A model generated the notes under the pieces. The model was not told where the DNA came from, searched no databases, and saw only the letters and a program-made list of their open reading frames with translations. A stretch of DNA of 38,882 bases. Source: Terriglobia bacterium. Its GTDB lineage: Bacteria > Acidobacteriota > Terriglobia > Bryobacterales > Bryobacteraceae. The number at the start of each line of letters is the position of its first letter. Position 1 is the stretch's first letter. Location: positions 1 through 38,882 of the forward strand of contig JAJPHS010000168.1 of the NCBI GenBank assembly GCA_021325175.1, read 5' to 3'. Position numbers and translations under genes: made by a program. Positions 26,016 to 33,601 of the stretch are shown piece after piece.

Positions 26016-26522
26016 TCACCGCAGCGCGTGAACGTTCACCGACCGCTCCGCTACCTGCGTCAGGATCTGGTCCGCGTTTTTCTCCTCCTGGAGCGTCGAT
26101 TCGAGCAGCCGCGCCGCCTCGCTATGCCCCAGCGCTTGCGCCAGCGACCGGGCCGTTCCATATCCGGCCATCTCGTAATGCTCCACCCGCTGCGCCGCCG
26201 CGATGATCGCCGCGTCGCGAACCTCCGGGCTGCCCTTGGCGCCGACCATGTCTTCTCCTTCGCGGATCAATCCTTTCATCGCTTCGCAGGTTTCCCGCTC
26301 CGGCGCTTTGTTCAGGCTGCGGAAAATCGTATCCAGGCGATCCACCTGGTTCCGGGTCTCGGCGAGATGCTGGTCCAGCGCGCGTTTTAAATCCGGATCC
26401 TGCGCGGCTTCGATCATCTTAGGCAGAGCGCGAATAATGCGGTGCTCCGCGTCGTAAAGATCCTCAATCTGTTCCAGAAAAAGATCTTCAAGAGAGTTGA
26501 ATTCGGGACTGAATAAGGCCAT
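26016..26522 (-). CDS. DUF892 ferritin-like protein (YciE/YciF family)
   Basis: A 168-aa all-helical protein of the DUF892 ferritin-like family, often stress-induced, with unknown exact function. The diagnostic start SLEDLFLEQIEDLYDAEHRIIRALPKM is followed by four more helices with regularly placed Glu/His residues: KRALDQHLAETRNQVDRLD, IIAAAQRVEHYEMAGYGTAR and LLESTLQEEKNAD. These Glu/His positions could hold a di-iron site. Start ATG 26522 is preceded by a near-perfect GAGGAGGAG ribosome binding site. It is convergent with the ABC exporter gene, and the next plus-strand gene starts 80 nt upstream of its start. Confidence 0.92.
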   Translation of the reverse strand: MALFSPEFNSLEDLFLEQIEDLYDAEHRIIRALPKMIEAAQDPDLKRALDQHLAETRNQVDRLDTIFRSLNKAPERETCEAMKGLIREGEDMVGAKGSPEVRDAAIIAAAQRVEHYEMAGYGTARSLAQALGHSEAARLLESTLQEEKNADQILTQVAERSVNVHALR

Positions 26523-26602
26523 GGCTTTATCTCCTCCTCAGATACGACTCCACCCGCCGCGCCCCGTTTCACCTCTATCCGGAAGTCTTACACTCGAATC
26601 AG

Positions 26603-27004
26603 ATGCGCCGGTTTCTGCTGTTCGCCGCAATGGTCGCCGTTTGTTCCTGCCATCGCCAGACAAAGCCGGCGCCCAAACCCGTGACGCTGGTTTGGCACTC
26701 CGTCGGCTCCTGGTCCGGCCGCGGCAACGCCCAAACCGAATCCTTTGAGATCGGCTACGAACCCTGTCGCGTGCGCTGGGAGGCTCGCAACGAGAGCGAG
26801 CCCGGCGCGGGCGAGCTTGTTGTAACGCTGCACAGCGCCGTCAGTGGACGCGACCTGGCGCTGGTCGTCGATCACCGCGGCGCGGGCAAGGACGTCAGCT
26901 ACGTGCACGTCGACCCACACTATTCCTATATGACCATCGAATCGAAAAATGTCGACTGGTCGCTGACCGTGGAGGAAGGCGATTCGTTTTCTCCCGAAAA
27001 ATAG
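26603..27004 (+). CDS. putative lipoprotein, unknown
   Basis: A 133-aa product that I do not recognise. Residues 1-16 are MRRFLLFAAMVAVCSC, a short signal ending in a lipobox-like VCSC (C16), so probably membrane-anchored after cleavage. The mature part has a beta-rich pattern (VTLVWHSVGSWSGRG, GELVVTLHSAVSGRDLALVV, SYVHVDPHYSYMTIESKNVD, WSLTVEEGD), which fits a small beta-sandwich such as a CUB-like fold, but that is a guess. Its stop is 42 nt before the SpoU methyltransferase start, with no overlap in function evident. Confidence 0.6.
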   Translation: MRRFLLFAAMVAVCSCHRQTKPAPKPVTLVWHSVGSWSGRGNAQTESFEIGYEPCRVRWEARNESEPGAGELVVTLHSAVSGRDLALVVDHRGAGKDVSYVHVDPHYSYMTIESKNVDWSLTVEEGDSFSPEK

Positions 27005-27045
27005 CGCGATACATCGATCTGTCCGGATATGGCAGATTACTTAGC

Positions 27046-27597
27046 TTGGACCGTCTTCCCTACCGCGCCACCGCCCAGGCGTCCGCCTACGAACGGATCG
27101 CGAAGCTGCCGGTGACGATTCTTCTCGACAACGTTCGAAGTCTTTATAACGTCGGCTCGTTTTTCCGCACCGCCGATGGCGCTGGCGTCGAACAGATTCT
27201 CCTTTGCGGCATCACCGGCCGGCCGCCGAAGAAGGCCATCGCCAAAACAGCGCTGGGCGCCGAAGAATCCGTCGCCTGGTGTCACTCCTGGGATGCCGCT
27301 CCGCTCGTGGCCGGACTGCGCGCGCGAAATTATGAGATCGCCGCCATCGAAACCACCCCAACCGCGATCGACCTGTTCGACTGGCGGCCGAATTTTCCGG
27401 TCTGCGTGCTGTTCGGTCACGAGGTCGAAGGTCTCAACCCAGAGTTATCCGCGCTCGCCGATACGCACGTTCGCATCCCCATGCTGGGCGTGAAGCACTC
27501 GCTGAATGTCGCCACCGCGGGCGGCATCGTGATCTACGAGCTGCTGCGGAAGTACCGGAGAATTCAGGAATCGGCGCCCGGAATCGGCGGCTTCTAA
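27046..27597 (+). CDS. SpoU/TrmH-family RNA 2'-O-methyltransferase
   Basis: A SPOUT-class methyltransferase of 183 aa. The three family motifs are present in order: motif 1 LLDNVRSLYNVGSFFRTADG (about 26-45), motif 2 VLFGHEVEGLNPELSALAD (about 121-139) and motif 3 HVRIPMLGVKHSLNVATAGG (about 141-160), forming the trefoil knot that binds S-adenosylmethionine. It probably 2'-O-methylates a tRNA or rRNA ribose; the exact target cannot be assigned. The start is uncertain: TTG at 27046 is the best in-frame choice, an ATG at 27029 is out of frame, and no ribosome binding site is evident. A 7-bp hairpin follows the stop. Confidence 0.9.
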   Translation: MDRLPYRATAQASAYERIAKLPVTILLDNVRSLYNVGSFFRTADGAGVEQILLCGITGRPPKKAIAKTALGAEESVAWCHSWDAAPLVAGLRARNYEIAAIETTPTAIDLFDWRPNFPVCVLFGHEVEGLNPELSALADTHVRIPMLGVKHSLNVATAGGIVIYELLRKYRRIQESAPGIGGF

Positions 27598-27601
27598 TTT
27601 C

Positions 27602-27620
27602 TTGCCGGCGGTTCCGGCAA
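27602..27620 (+). terminator. perfect hairpin between trmH-like and GGT genes
   Basis: TTGCCGG (27602-27608) and CCGGCAA (27614-27620) are perfect 7-bp arms with a 5-nt loop, 4 nt past the methyltransferase stop and 18 nt before the next ATG. No T-tract follows; it may instead lie in the 5' UTR of the next gene. Confidence 0.4.
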
Positions 27621-27638
27621 ACGTGCGACGATAGGGCT

Positions 27639-29396
27639 ATGACGCGATTTTGCCTGCTCCCGGCCTTCGCGCTGGCGCTCGCCGCGCAGGACCGCACCAT
27701 GTTTCCGCCGGTTCGCGGAACCCAGCAAATGATCGGCGCCGGAAACAGCATGGAGGTCGAGGCCGGATACCGCATGCTGGAGCAGGGCGGCAACGCCGTG
27801 GATGCCGGCGTCGCCGCAACCCTGGCCGCCACCGTCACCGAGCAGGACCACATCGGCCTCGGCGGCGAAGCCCCCATCCTGATCAAGATGAAGGGCAAGC
27901 CCGTGGTCGCCATCAGCGGCATCGGCCTCGCTCCCGCCAAAGCGACCCCCGATTTTTATCAGCATCGCAAACCGGAGCCCTGGGAAGATCCCAAGCACTT
28001 CGCGCCCATCCCCTCCGCCGGACCACTCGCGGCGATCACGCCCGGCACCCTCGATGGCCTTCTGGTGGCGCTCGAAAAATACGGCACGATGAGCTTCGCG
28101 CAGGTCGCCCAACCCGCCATCGAGCGCGCCGAAGCCTTCCCCGCGCCCGAAATTTACACGCAGATCCTCGGCCAGAACGCGAGCATCGTCGCGCTGTGGC
28201 CGTCGTCAAAAAATTTCTTCCTGCCCACAGGAGCCGTTCCCAAACCCGGCGAAATCGTCCACATGCCGGATCTGGCGCGCACGCTGCGCCAGATGGCCGC
28301 GGTCGAAAAGCACGCGCGCGGCGATCGCGCCGCCAAAATTCGCGCCATCCACGATTTCTTCTATAAAGGCGATCTGGCGAAACGCATCGTCGCGGGCGAT
28401 CAGGCCGCCGGCGGAATTTTTTCCGAATCGGACCTGGCGAACTTCCACGCTGAAATCGATCAGCCGCGCAGCACTACTTATCGCGGCTATACCATCTATA
28501 AGCCCGGATTCTGGACGCAGGGTCCGGTAATGATCGAGGCCCTCAATATTCTCGAAGGCTTCGACCTGAAAGCCATGGGCCACAACAGCCCGCGCTATCT
28601 GCACACGGTTCTTGAAGCCGTGAAGCTTGCCTTCGCCGACCGCGACCGCTACTACGGAGATCCGAAATTCAGCAAAATCCCGGAAGAAACGCTGTTGTCG
28701 AAATCCTACGCGGCCCGGCGGCGGGAGCTGATCGATCCGGATCACGCTTCGCTCGAAAGCCGTCCAGGCAATCTCGGCGCCTCTGCACCGGCTACCGGCG
28801 AGCACGGTCCGAGCGGCGGAAAAGATACCACCTGCGTCGATGTCGTGGATAAATTCGGCAACGCCTTTTCGGAGACGCCGAGCGGCGCCTGGCTCCCGTC
28901 GGTGATCGCCGGCGACACCGGCATCCCCCTTTCGGTGCGCATGGAGTCGTTCGTGATGACGCCGGGCCACGCCAATCAGCTCGCACCCGGAAAACGCCCT
29001 CGCGTGACGCTCAGCCCGACTCTGGTCACCAAGGACGATCAACTTTATATCGCCATGTCGACGCCCGGCGGCGATAATCAGGATCAGGCGATGTTGCAAG
29101 TGCTCCTGAACATGCTCGATTTCGGAATGACCCCGCAGCAGGCCGCCGAAGCCCCGCGCTTCCAGACCGACGCGTTTTACGCCAGCTTCGGTTTTCACGA
29201 ATTTTTGCCCGGACAAGTGAGCCTGGAAGGACGGATTCCGCTTGAGACCGCAAAGAAACTTCAGGCGATGGGCCATAAAGTCCAGCTCGGCGGCGACTGG
29301 AGCAATCTCTCCTCGCCGGTGGTGATTCTGGTCAAGGACGGCGTCCTTAACGGCGCCGCCGACCCGCGCCGCGGCCGTTTCATTTTCGGACGATAG
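27639..29396 (+). CDS. gamma-glutamyltransferase-family protein, exported
   Basis: A 585-aa Ntn-hydrolase of the gamma-glutamyltransferase family, which cleaves gamma-glutamyl bonds (glutathione and related compounds) in the periplasm. A signal MTRFCLLPAFALALAAQ is followed by GNSMEVEAGYRMLEQGGNAVDAGVAAT, the large-subunit core (GLGGEAPILIKMKGKPVV) and the small subunit after the autoprocessing site. T397 in KDTTCVDVVD is the likely nucleophile, since it is at the first Thr of the classical TTH-x-S. Here H and S are replaced (TTCVD), which suggests a different donor preference. The glycine motif STPGGDNQDQAML near the C-terminal end is retained. The acceptor is unknown. The next gene, lolA-like, has a similarly worded signal but no shared function. 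Confidence 0.88.
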   Translation: MTRFCLLPAFALALAAQDRTMFPPVRGTQQMIGAGNSMEVEAGYRMLEQGGNAVDAGVAATLAATVTEQDHIGLGGEAPILIKMKGKPVVAISGIGLAPAKATPDFYQHRKPEPWEDPKHFAPIPSAGPLAAITPGTLDGLLVALEKYGTMSFAQVAQPAIERAEAFPAPEIYTQILGQNASIVALWPSSKNFFLPTGAVPKPGEIVHMPDLARTLRQMAAVEKHARGDRAAKIRAIHDFFYKGDLAKRIVAGDQAAGGIFSESDLANFHAEIDQPRSTTYRGYTIYKPGFWTQGPVMIEALNILEGFDLKAMGHNSPRYLHTVLEAVKLAFADRDRYYGDPKFSKIPEETLLSKSYAARRRELIDPDHASLESRPGNLGASAPATGEHGPSGGKDTTCVDVVDKFGNAFSETPSGAWLPSVIAGDTGIPLSVRMESFVMTPGHANQLAPGKRPRVTLSPTLVTKDDQLYIAMSTPGGDNQDQAMLQVLLNMLDFGMTPQQAAEAPRFQTDAFYASFGFHEFLPGQVSLEGRIPLETAKKLQAMGHKVQLGGDWSNLSSPVVILVKDGVLNGAADPRRGRFIFGR

Positions 29397-29428
29397 CGAT
29401 TTTGATTCGTCCGTTAAAATAAAGGCAG

Positions 29429-30064
29429 ATGGGACGTTTTTGTCTTCTTCTCGCCGCCGCCTTGGCGCTGCCGGCGGAAACCCCTGATACCTCGCGAATC
29501 CTCAAAAACATCGAGGATCACTATAATCACATCCAGACTCTTCAAGTCGCCTTCACCGAACGCTACACCGGCCAGGGCCGCACCACGAATGAAAAAGGCG
29601 AATTATTCCTCCGCAAGCCGGGGAAAATGCGCTGGCAATATTCCGTCCCAGCCGGAGAGCTTTATATTTCCGACGGCAAATATCTCTACGGCTATCATCC
29701 GCGCGACAACCGGGCCGAAAGATCCTCGATGAAAGAAATGGACGACATGCGCGGGCCGCTCGCCTTCCTGCTCGGCCGCCTCAATTTCGCGGACGATTTC
29801 AAGGAATTTCACACCATGCCCGATCGCGGCAGCCCCGACGTCTTCATCACTGCGATCCCCAAGTCCGGCAAGCTGCCGTACAGCGAAGTGCAGTTCCTGG
29901 TCTCGCCGGATTCGGTGATTCACTGGCTGCTTGTAAAGGAGCAGGATGGATCCAGCCTCGAATTCACCTTTCAAGGCGAAAAGAAAAATCCTCCGATCCC
30001 GGATTCGATGTTCAAATTCACGCCTCCGCCGGGAACCGAATACGTCGATTCGGCAAAACCATGA
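29429..30064 (+). CDS. lolA: LolA-like outer-membrane lipoprotein carrier
   Basis: A 211-aa periplasmic protein with signal MGRFCLLLAAALALPA and a mature domain of LolA layout: ILKNIEDHYNHIQTLQVAFTERY, then GELFLRKPGKMRWQYSVPAGEL, ISDGKYLYGYHP, and a late half with PYSEVQFLVSPDSVIHWLLVKEQDGS. These strands and the helix form a half-barrel that carries lipoproteins from LolCDE to the outer membrane. The start ATG has AAAGG upstream, and the gap to the GGT stop is 32 nt. Members in Acidobacteriota can serve other lipids, so the substrate is not certain. No LolB or LolCDE is in the window. Confidence 0.82.
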   Translation: MGRFCLLLAAALALPAETPDTSRILKNIEDHYNHIQTLQVAFTERYTGQGRTTNEKGELFLRKPGKMRWQYSVPAGELYISDGKYLYGYHPRDNRAERSSMKEMDDMRGPLAFLLGRLNFADDFKEFHTMPDRGSPDVFITAIPKSGKLPYSEVQFLVSPDSVIHWLLVKEQDGSSLEFTFQGEKKNPPIPDSMFKFTPPPGTEYVDSAKP

Positions 30065-30086
30065 CCTCCCGCTTCCCCTGCGTGCG

Positions 30087-31343
30087 TCATCCTTTTGCGA
30101 AATACAAAGATGCGGCGCGCTCCAGTTCTGATTTGGTCATGATCGGGCCGCGGCCTTCGTAGCGGCCGATGGAGAGCAGAATGGTGCAAATATCGGCCGG
30201 ATAACAGGCGCGCAGCTCGGTTCGGCCTTCGCGCAGGCACAGCTTACGGAGATATTCGGCGCTGTCGGGCTCGGCTTGAATATTGCGGGCCTGCACGACT
30301 CGCGCAAAGATCGCATCGAAGCTCGCCGCGTCCACCGCCTCGACGTAAATCTTGTTGTGGATGCGCCGCAGGAACGCTTCGTCGGCCAGATCCGCGGGCT
30401 CCAGGTTGGTTGAAAAAACCACCATCAGCTCGAACGGAATCTGGAATTTCACGCCGTAGCGCAGCGTCAGATAATCCACGCGCCGGTCGAGCGGAACGAT
30501 CCAGCGGTTCAGCAAATCGCGGGGCGACATCAACTGGCGGCCGAAGTCGTCGATGATCAGGATGCCGTTGTTGGCCTTCATCTGCAAGGGCGCGGCGTAG
30601 ATGCCCGATGCTTCGTCCAGACGCAGCTCCAGCATGCTCGGAATCAATTCGCCGCCGACGACGATGCAGGGCCGTTTGCATGTGACCCAGCGCGGATCGA
30701 GATCCGGCTCCTCGTTTTCGAAAATCTGGTGCACCACAGGGTCATACAAGCTGATCACCTGATTATCGACTTCAACGGCGTAGGGAATCAGCACGGCATC
30801 CTGATACACGCGCAGCATCCGTTCGGCCAGACTGGTTTTGCCGTTACCCGTCGGGCCATACACGAAGATGGAGTTTTGGGAAATGATGGCCGGGCCGAGC
30901 TGATCCAGCATGCGGTCCGTCACCACCAGATCCGCAAACGCCTGCCGCAGCGTCTTGCGGTCCACGTGTACTTTCGCCGCCTGCGCTTTCGTCGCCGCGT
31001 GATACTCTTTGAGGGACACAGGGCACGCGCCGGCGTATTGGGAAACCTGGAATCGCTCGCCTGCGAGCTGTTTTCCGCTCATCGATAAGGTGAAATTGTA
31101 ATCGTTGCCGTTCATCCCCTTGACTTCGACGAGCTGTTGGGAGCGCATGTGACGAAATACGGCGTCGATGATCGGGATGGAAAGGCGAAGCGAACGGCTC
31201 AGGCCGGCGAGGGTGCAGTGCCCTTCGATCAGCATTCGCCTGAGCATCAGGTCCAGCACGAGCGATTCGGAAATCCCTAAATCATTGAACGTCTGCGGAA
31301 TCGCCGGATTGAACGGGGCCCGCACGGGCGCAAAGGTAGCCAT
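30087..31343 (-). CDS. AAA+ ATPase with N-terminal winged-helix-like region
   Basis: The start at ATG 31343 is backed by a strong GGGGAGG ribosome binding site; the in-frame extension to 31421 has none. The 418-aa protein has an N-terminal part (about 17-95) with a helical, HTH-like pattern (LDLMLRRMLIEGHCTLAGLS, IIDAVFRHMRSQQLVEVKG). An AAA+ domain follows, with Walker A GPTGNGKTS (163-171), Walker B ILIIDD (261-266) and a sensor-like VVFSTNLEP. FGRQLMSPRDLLNRWIVPLD lies between. Such ATPases are found in several Acidobacteriota and Deltaproteobacteria; function is unknown to me. It is divergent to a secretin gene with 80 nt between starts, so a shared control region and a possible common role are inferred. 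Confidence 0.75.
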   Translation of the reverse strand: MATFAPVRAPFNPAIPQTFNDLGISESLVLDLMLRRMLIEGHCTLAGLSRSLRLSIPIIDAVFRHMRSQQLVEVKGMNGNDYNFTLSMSGKQLAGERFQVSQYAGACPVSLKEYHAATKAQAAKVHVDRKTLRQAFADLVVTDRMLDQLGPAIISQNSIFVYGPTGNGKTSLAERMLRVYQDAVLIPYAVEVDNQVISLYDPVVHQIFENEEPDLDPRWVTCKRPCIVVGGELIPSMLELRLDEASGIYAAPLQMKANNGILIIDDFGRQLMSPRDLLNRWIVPLDRRVDYLTLRYGVKFQIPFELMVVFSTNLEPADLADEAFLRRIHNKIYVEAVDAASFDAIFARVVQARNIQAEPDSAEYLRKLCLREGRTELRACYPADICTILLSIGRYEGRGPIMTKSELERAASLYFAKG

Positions 31344-31423
31344 TCGAAACCTCCCCGTGGGAATATCGTCAGGCCTGCGGCAAAACGTTATGCACGGCTT
31401 GCCGGAAGTCGGCGTCATCATTC

Positions 31424-33001
31424 ATGGTGAAATTTTTCTGCATGTTCCTGCTGTGCGCGGTTGCCGCGGCGGGGGCCGATTTCGCGTCGCGGCTCTATCA
31501 GCAGGGGCTCAGGGCGGAGCGCGCCGGCGATTACATGCACGCCTACCTGCTCTATGCGCGCGCCGCGGCGCTCGATCCGAAAAATGCGCTGTACGTGGGA
31601 AAGAAAACGGCAATGCGCGGCATCGCCATGACCACCTCGCGCGAGGAGCTCGGTCCCGATCCGGCGGAGAAAGAAGCGACGGCTTCGCAAACGGTGGACC
31701 TCAGCGCGGCGGATCTGATCGAGGCGCGCGAGGCTTTGCCGCCGCCGCGTCTGATCGGCTCCTCCGGAAAAAAGACGTTCGATTTAAAGGGCGATGCGCG
31801 GGAGATTTTCGAAAAGGTGGCCGCGGCGTATGGATTGCAGCTCATCTTCGATCCGGATTATCAGTCCCCGCCTCCGATCACCTTTCGCCTGCAAGACGCC
31901 ACGTACGAAGATGCGCTGCGTGCGCTCGAAACGCAGGCGAACTCGTTTCTGGTTCCGGTAAATGAAAAGCTCGCGCTGGTGCTGCGCGACACTCCGCAGA
32001 ACAGAACTCAGCGTTCTCCCGCAATGGCGGTTGCGATTCCGATTCCGGAGCGAATGTCGGTGCAGGACGCGCAGGAGCTGGTCACGGCCGTGCAGCAGAC
32101 CTTCGATATTCGACGCGCGCAGACCGATCCGCTGCGCCGCCTGGTTTACCTGCGGGATCAGGCGTCCAAGGTGGTTGCCGCGAGGCAGCTGTTTTATATG
32201 CTTTCGCGGATACGCCCGCAGGTGGAAATCGAGGTCGAGCTGATCTCGGTGAACAGGAATTCCTCGCTGGAATACGGCATTTCGCTTCCCAATCAAATTT
32301 CAGTGATCAATTTTGTGGGGCCGATGGCTCTTCCGGCGGCGGCCAATGCAGTGGCTCGCCTTACGGGAACGTCGACGCCGTTCGGGTTGGGGATCGCCTC
32401 GGCCACGGTTTTCGCGACACTCGAGCGCTCCTCCGCGACGACGCTGCTGCAATCACAGATGGTTTCGCTTGACGGGCAGGCGGCGACGCTGCACGTCGGC
32501 TCGCGCTATCCGATCGCGGCCAACCAGTACCTGGGCGCCACGGGAGCGGGCGCGGGCCAGATCTACACGCCTCCGGTGCAGGTGAATTTCGTCGATCTGG
32601 GGCTGGAACTGAAGATCACGCCGTCGGTGAACGAGGGCGGCGATATCACCCTGGACGTGGACGCGTCGTTCAAGGAGCTGGCGGGCGCGGCGGTGGACGG
32701 CATTCCGGTGATCGCCAACACGCAGTACACCGGCAAGGTGCGGTTGCAGTCCGGCGAATGGGCGGTGCTGGCGGGCCTGGTGCAAAAGGATGAATCGACG
32801 ACCCGCACCGGCATTCCGGGGCTGGCGGACGTGCCCGTAATCGGGAAGATTTTCAGCCACAACACGATCCTCAAGGATTCAAGCGACGTGCTGTTAGTGA
32901 TGAAACCGCGCATGACGACGCTGGCGCCCTGGGACCAGGTGTCGGAACCACTGTGGGTAGGGACCGAGAGCCGTCCGTTGACGCTGTTTCCGCAGAAGTG
33001 A
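31424..33001 (+). CDS. secretin-family outer-membrane channel protein
   Basis: A 525-aa exported protein. A signal (MVKFFCMFLLCAVAAAG) precedes a TPR-like segment (RLYQQGLRAERAGDYMHAYL). An N-terminal secretin/STN-like domain lies at about 115-190 (KKTFDLKGDAREIFEKVAAA, LQDATYEDALRALETQANSF), then an N1-like domain (PIPERMSVQDAQELVTAVQQ). The C-terminal secretin domain has VNFVDLGLELKITPSVNEGG, GEWAVLAGLVQKDE and the signature PGLADVPVIGKIF. It forms a multimeric gated pore for a type II/III/IV-pilus-like machine. The other components are absent here, so it is either an orphan or works with distant genes. It converges on the flagellar operon. Confidence 0.88.
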   Translation: MVKFFCMFLLCAVAAAGADFASRLYQQGLRAERAGDYMHAYLLYARAAALDPKNALYVGKKTAMRGIAMTTSREELGPDPAEKEATASQTVDLSAADLIEAREALPPPRLIGSSGKKTFDLKGDAREIFEKVAAAYGLQLIFDPDYQSPPPITFRLQDATYEDALRALETQANSFLVPVNEKLALVLRDTPQNRTQRSPAMAVAIPIPERMSVQDAQELVTAVQQTFDIRRAQTDPLRRLVYLRDQASKVVAARQLFYMLSRIRPQVEIEVELISVNRNSSLEYGISLPNQISVINFVGPMALPAAANAVARLTGTSTPFGLGIASATVFATLERSSATTLLQSQMVSLDGQAATLHVGSRYPIAANQYLGATGAGAGQIYTPPVQVNFVDLGLELKITPSVNEGGDITLDVDASFKELAGAAVDGIPVIANTQYTGKVRLQSGEWAVLAGLVQKDESTTRTGIPGLADVPVIGKIFSHNTILKDSSDVLLVMKPRMTTLAPWDQVSEPLWVGTESRPLTLFPQK

Positions 33002-33057
33002 AAACGGCCCGCCGATCGCGCGCCACCCGTAAGCGATGCGCGGCTGAAGATCGGAGG

Positions 33058-33088
33058 GCTCGAAAGAAGCGCCGCTTAGCTTTCGAGC
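33058..33088. terminator. bidirectional hairpin between secretin and flagellar operon
   Basis: GCTCGAAAG (33058-33066) and CTTTCGAGC (33080-33088) are perfect 9-bp arms. Inside, AAGC/GCTT pair around a GCC loop, with a 2-nt bulge. It sits between convergent genes and contains the flgM stop (33076-33078). One of the strongest hairpins in the window. Confidence 0.6.
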
Positions 33089-33330
33089 GTTTCGTTGATA
33101 ATGCCCTCGGCGATCCGATCCGGAGAGAGGTTGTAGCCGCCGGCTCGATAGGCGGCTTGCAGTTGATCGAGCTTCCGCGGATCGGCGGCGAGTTGCGAAG
33201 CGAGACTCGACAATTCGACGCGATCGCCATCGGCGGACCGCGCGGCGCCGGAGCGCGGCGCCTGGCTCTGACCGGCCGCGGCGGCGGGGCCGAGGGACGG
33301 CAAATGGAGCGAATTATTGCTGATTTGCAT
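33076..33330 (-). CDS. flgM: anti-sigma-28 factor FlgM
   Basis: An 84-aa protein of FlgM type: a disordered Ala/Ser-rich N-terminal half and a C-terminal half with DRVELSSLASQLAADPRKLDQL, LQAAYRAGGYNLSPDRIAEG and IINETL, matching the helical sigma-28-binding part. FlgM inhibits FliA until the hook is complete and is then secreted. It is the last gene of the flagellar operon, overlaps flgJ by 17 nt, and its stop lies in a hairpin. In many bacteria flgM sits near flgA or flgN; here it follows flgJ. Confidence 0.82.
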   Translation of the reverse strand: MQISNNSLHLPSLGPAAAAGQSQAPRSGAARSADGDRVELSSLASQLAADPRKLDQLQAAYRAGGYNLSPDRIAEGIINETLES

Positions 33331-33601
33331 GCTTTTCGAGTCCTTTTACGATCATTTTGGCCATTCCTAGGCCGCCGTTGTTGGCGAGCACTTGCGCGAA
33401 CTGCTGATCGGCGACGTCGAGCATGGTTTGCTTGGTGTTGCCGCCTTCATCGTCTTCCTCGGCTGCTGACTCGCGGGCCGAGCGCAGCATTTCTCCAATC
33501 AACAGCGCCTCGAACTGCCTGGCCGCGGCTTCAGTGGTGCGCGGTTTGGGTTGAGCGGGCGCCGGAAGCGCCGCGGAATTGAGCAGTGCCGGGCTGGTCA
33601 T
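33314..33601 (-). CDS. flgJ: FlgJ rod-binding domain protein (no muramidase)
   Basis: A 95-aa protein with only the N-terminal rod-binding domain of FlgJ (AAARQFEALLIGEMLRSARE, QQFAQVLANNGGLGMAKMIV). The C-terminal glucosaminidase of enteric FlgJ is absent, as in many non-enteric flagellates, so a separate lytic enzyme must open the peptidoglycan for the rod. The start overlaps the flgI stop by 1 nt; its own stop lies within flgM. Confidence 0.85.
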   Translation of the reverse strand: MTSPALLNSAALPAPAQPKPRTTEAAARQFEALLIGEMLRSARESAAEEDDEGGNTKQTMLDVADQQFAQVLANNGGLGMAKMIVKGLEKHANQQ

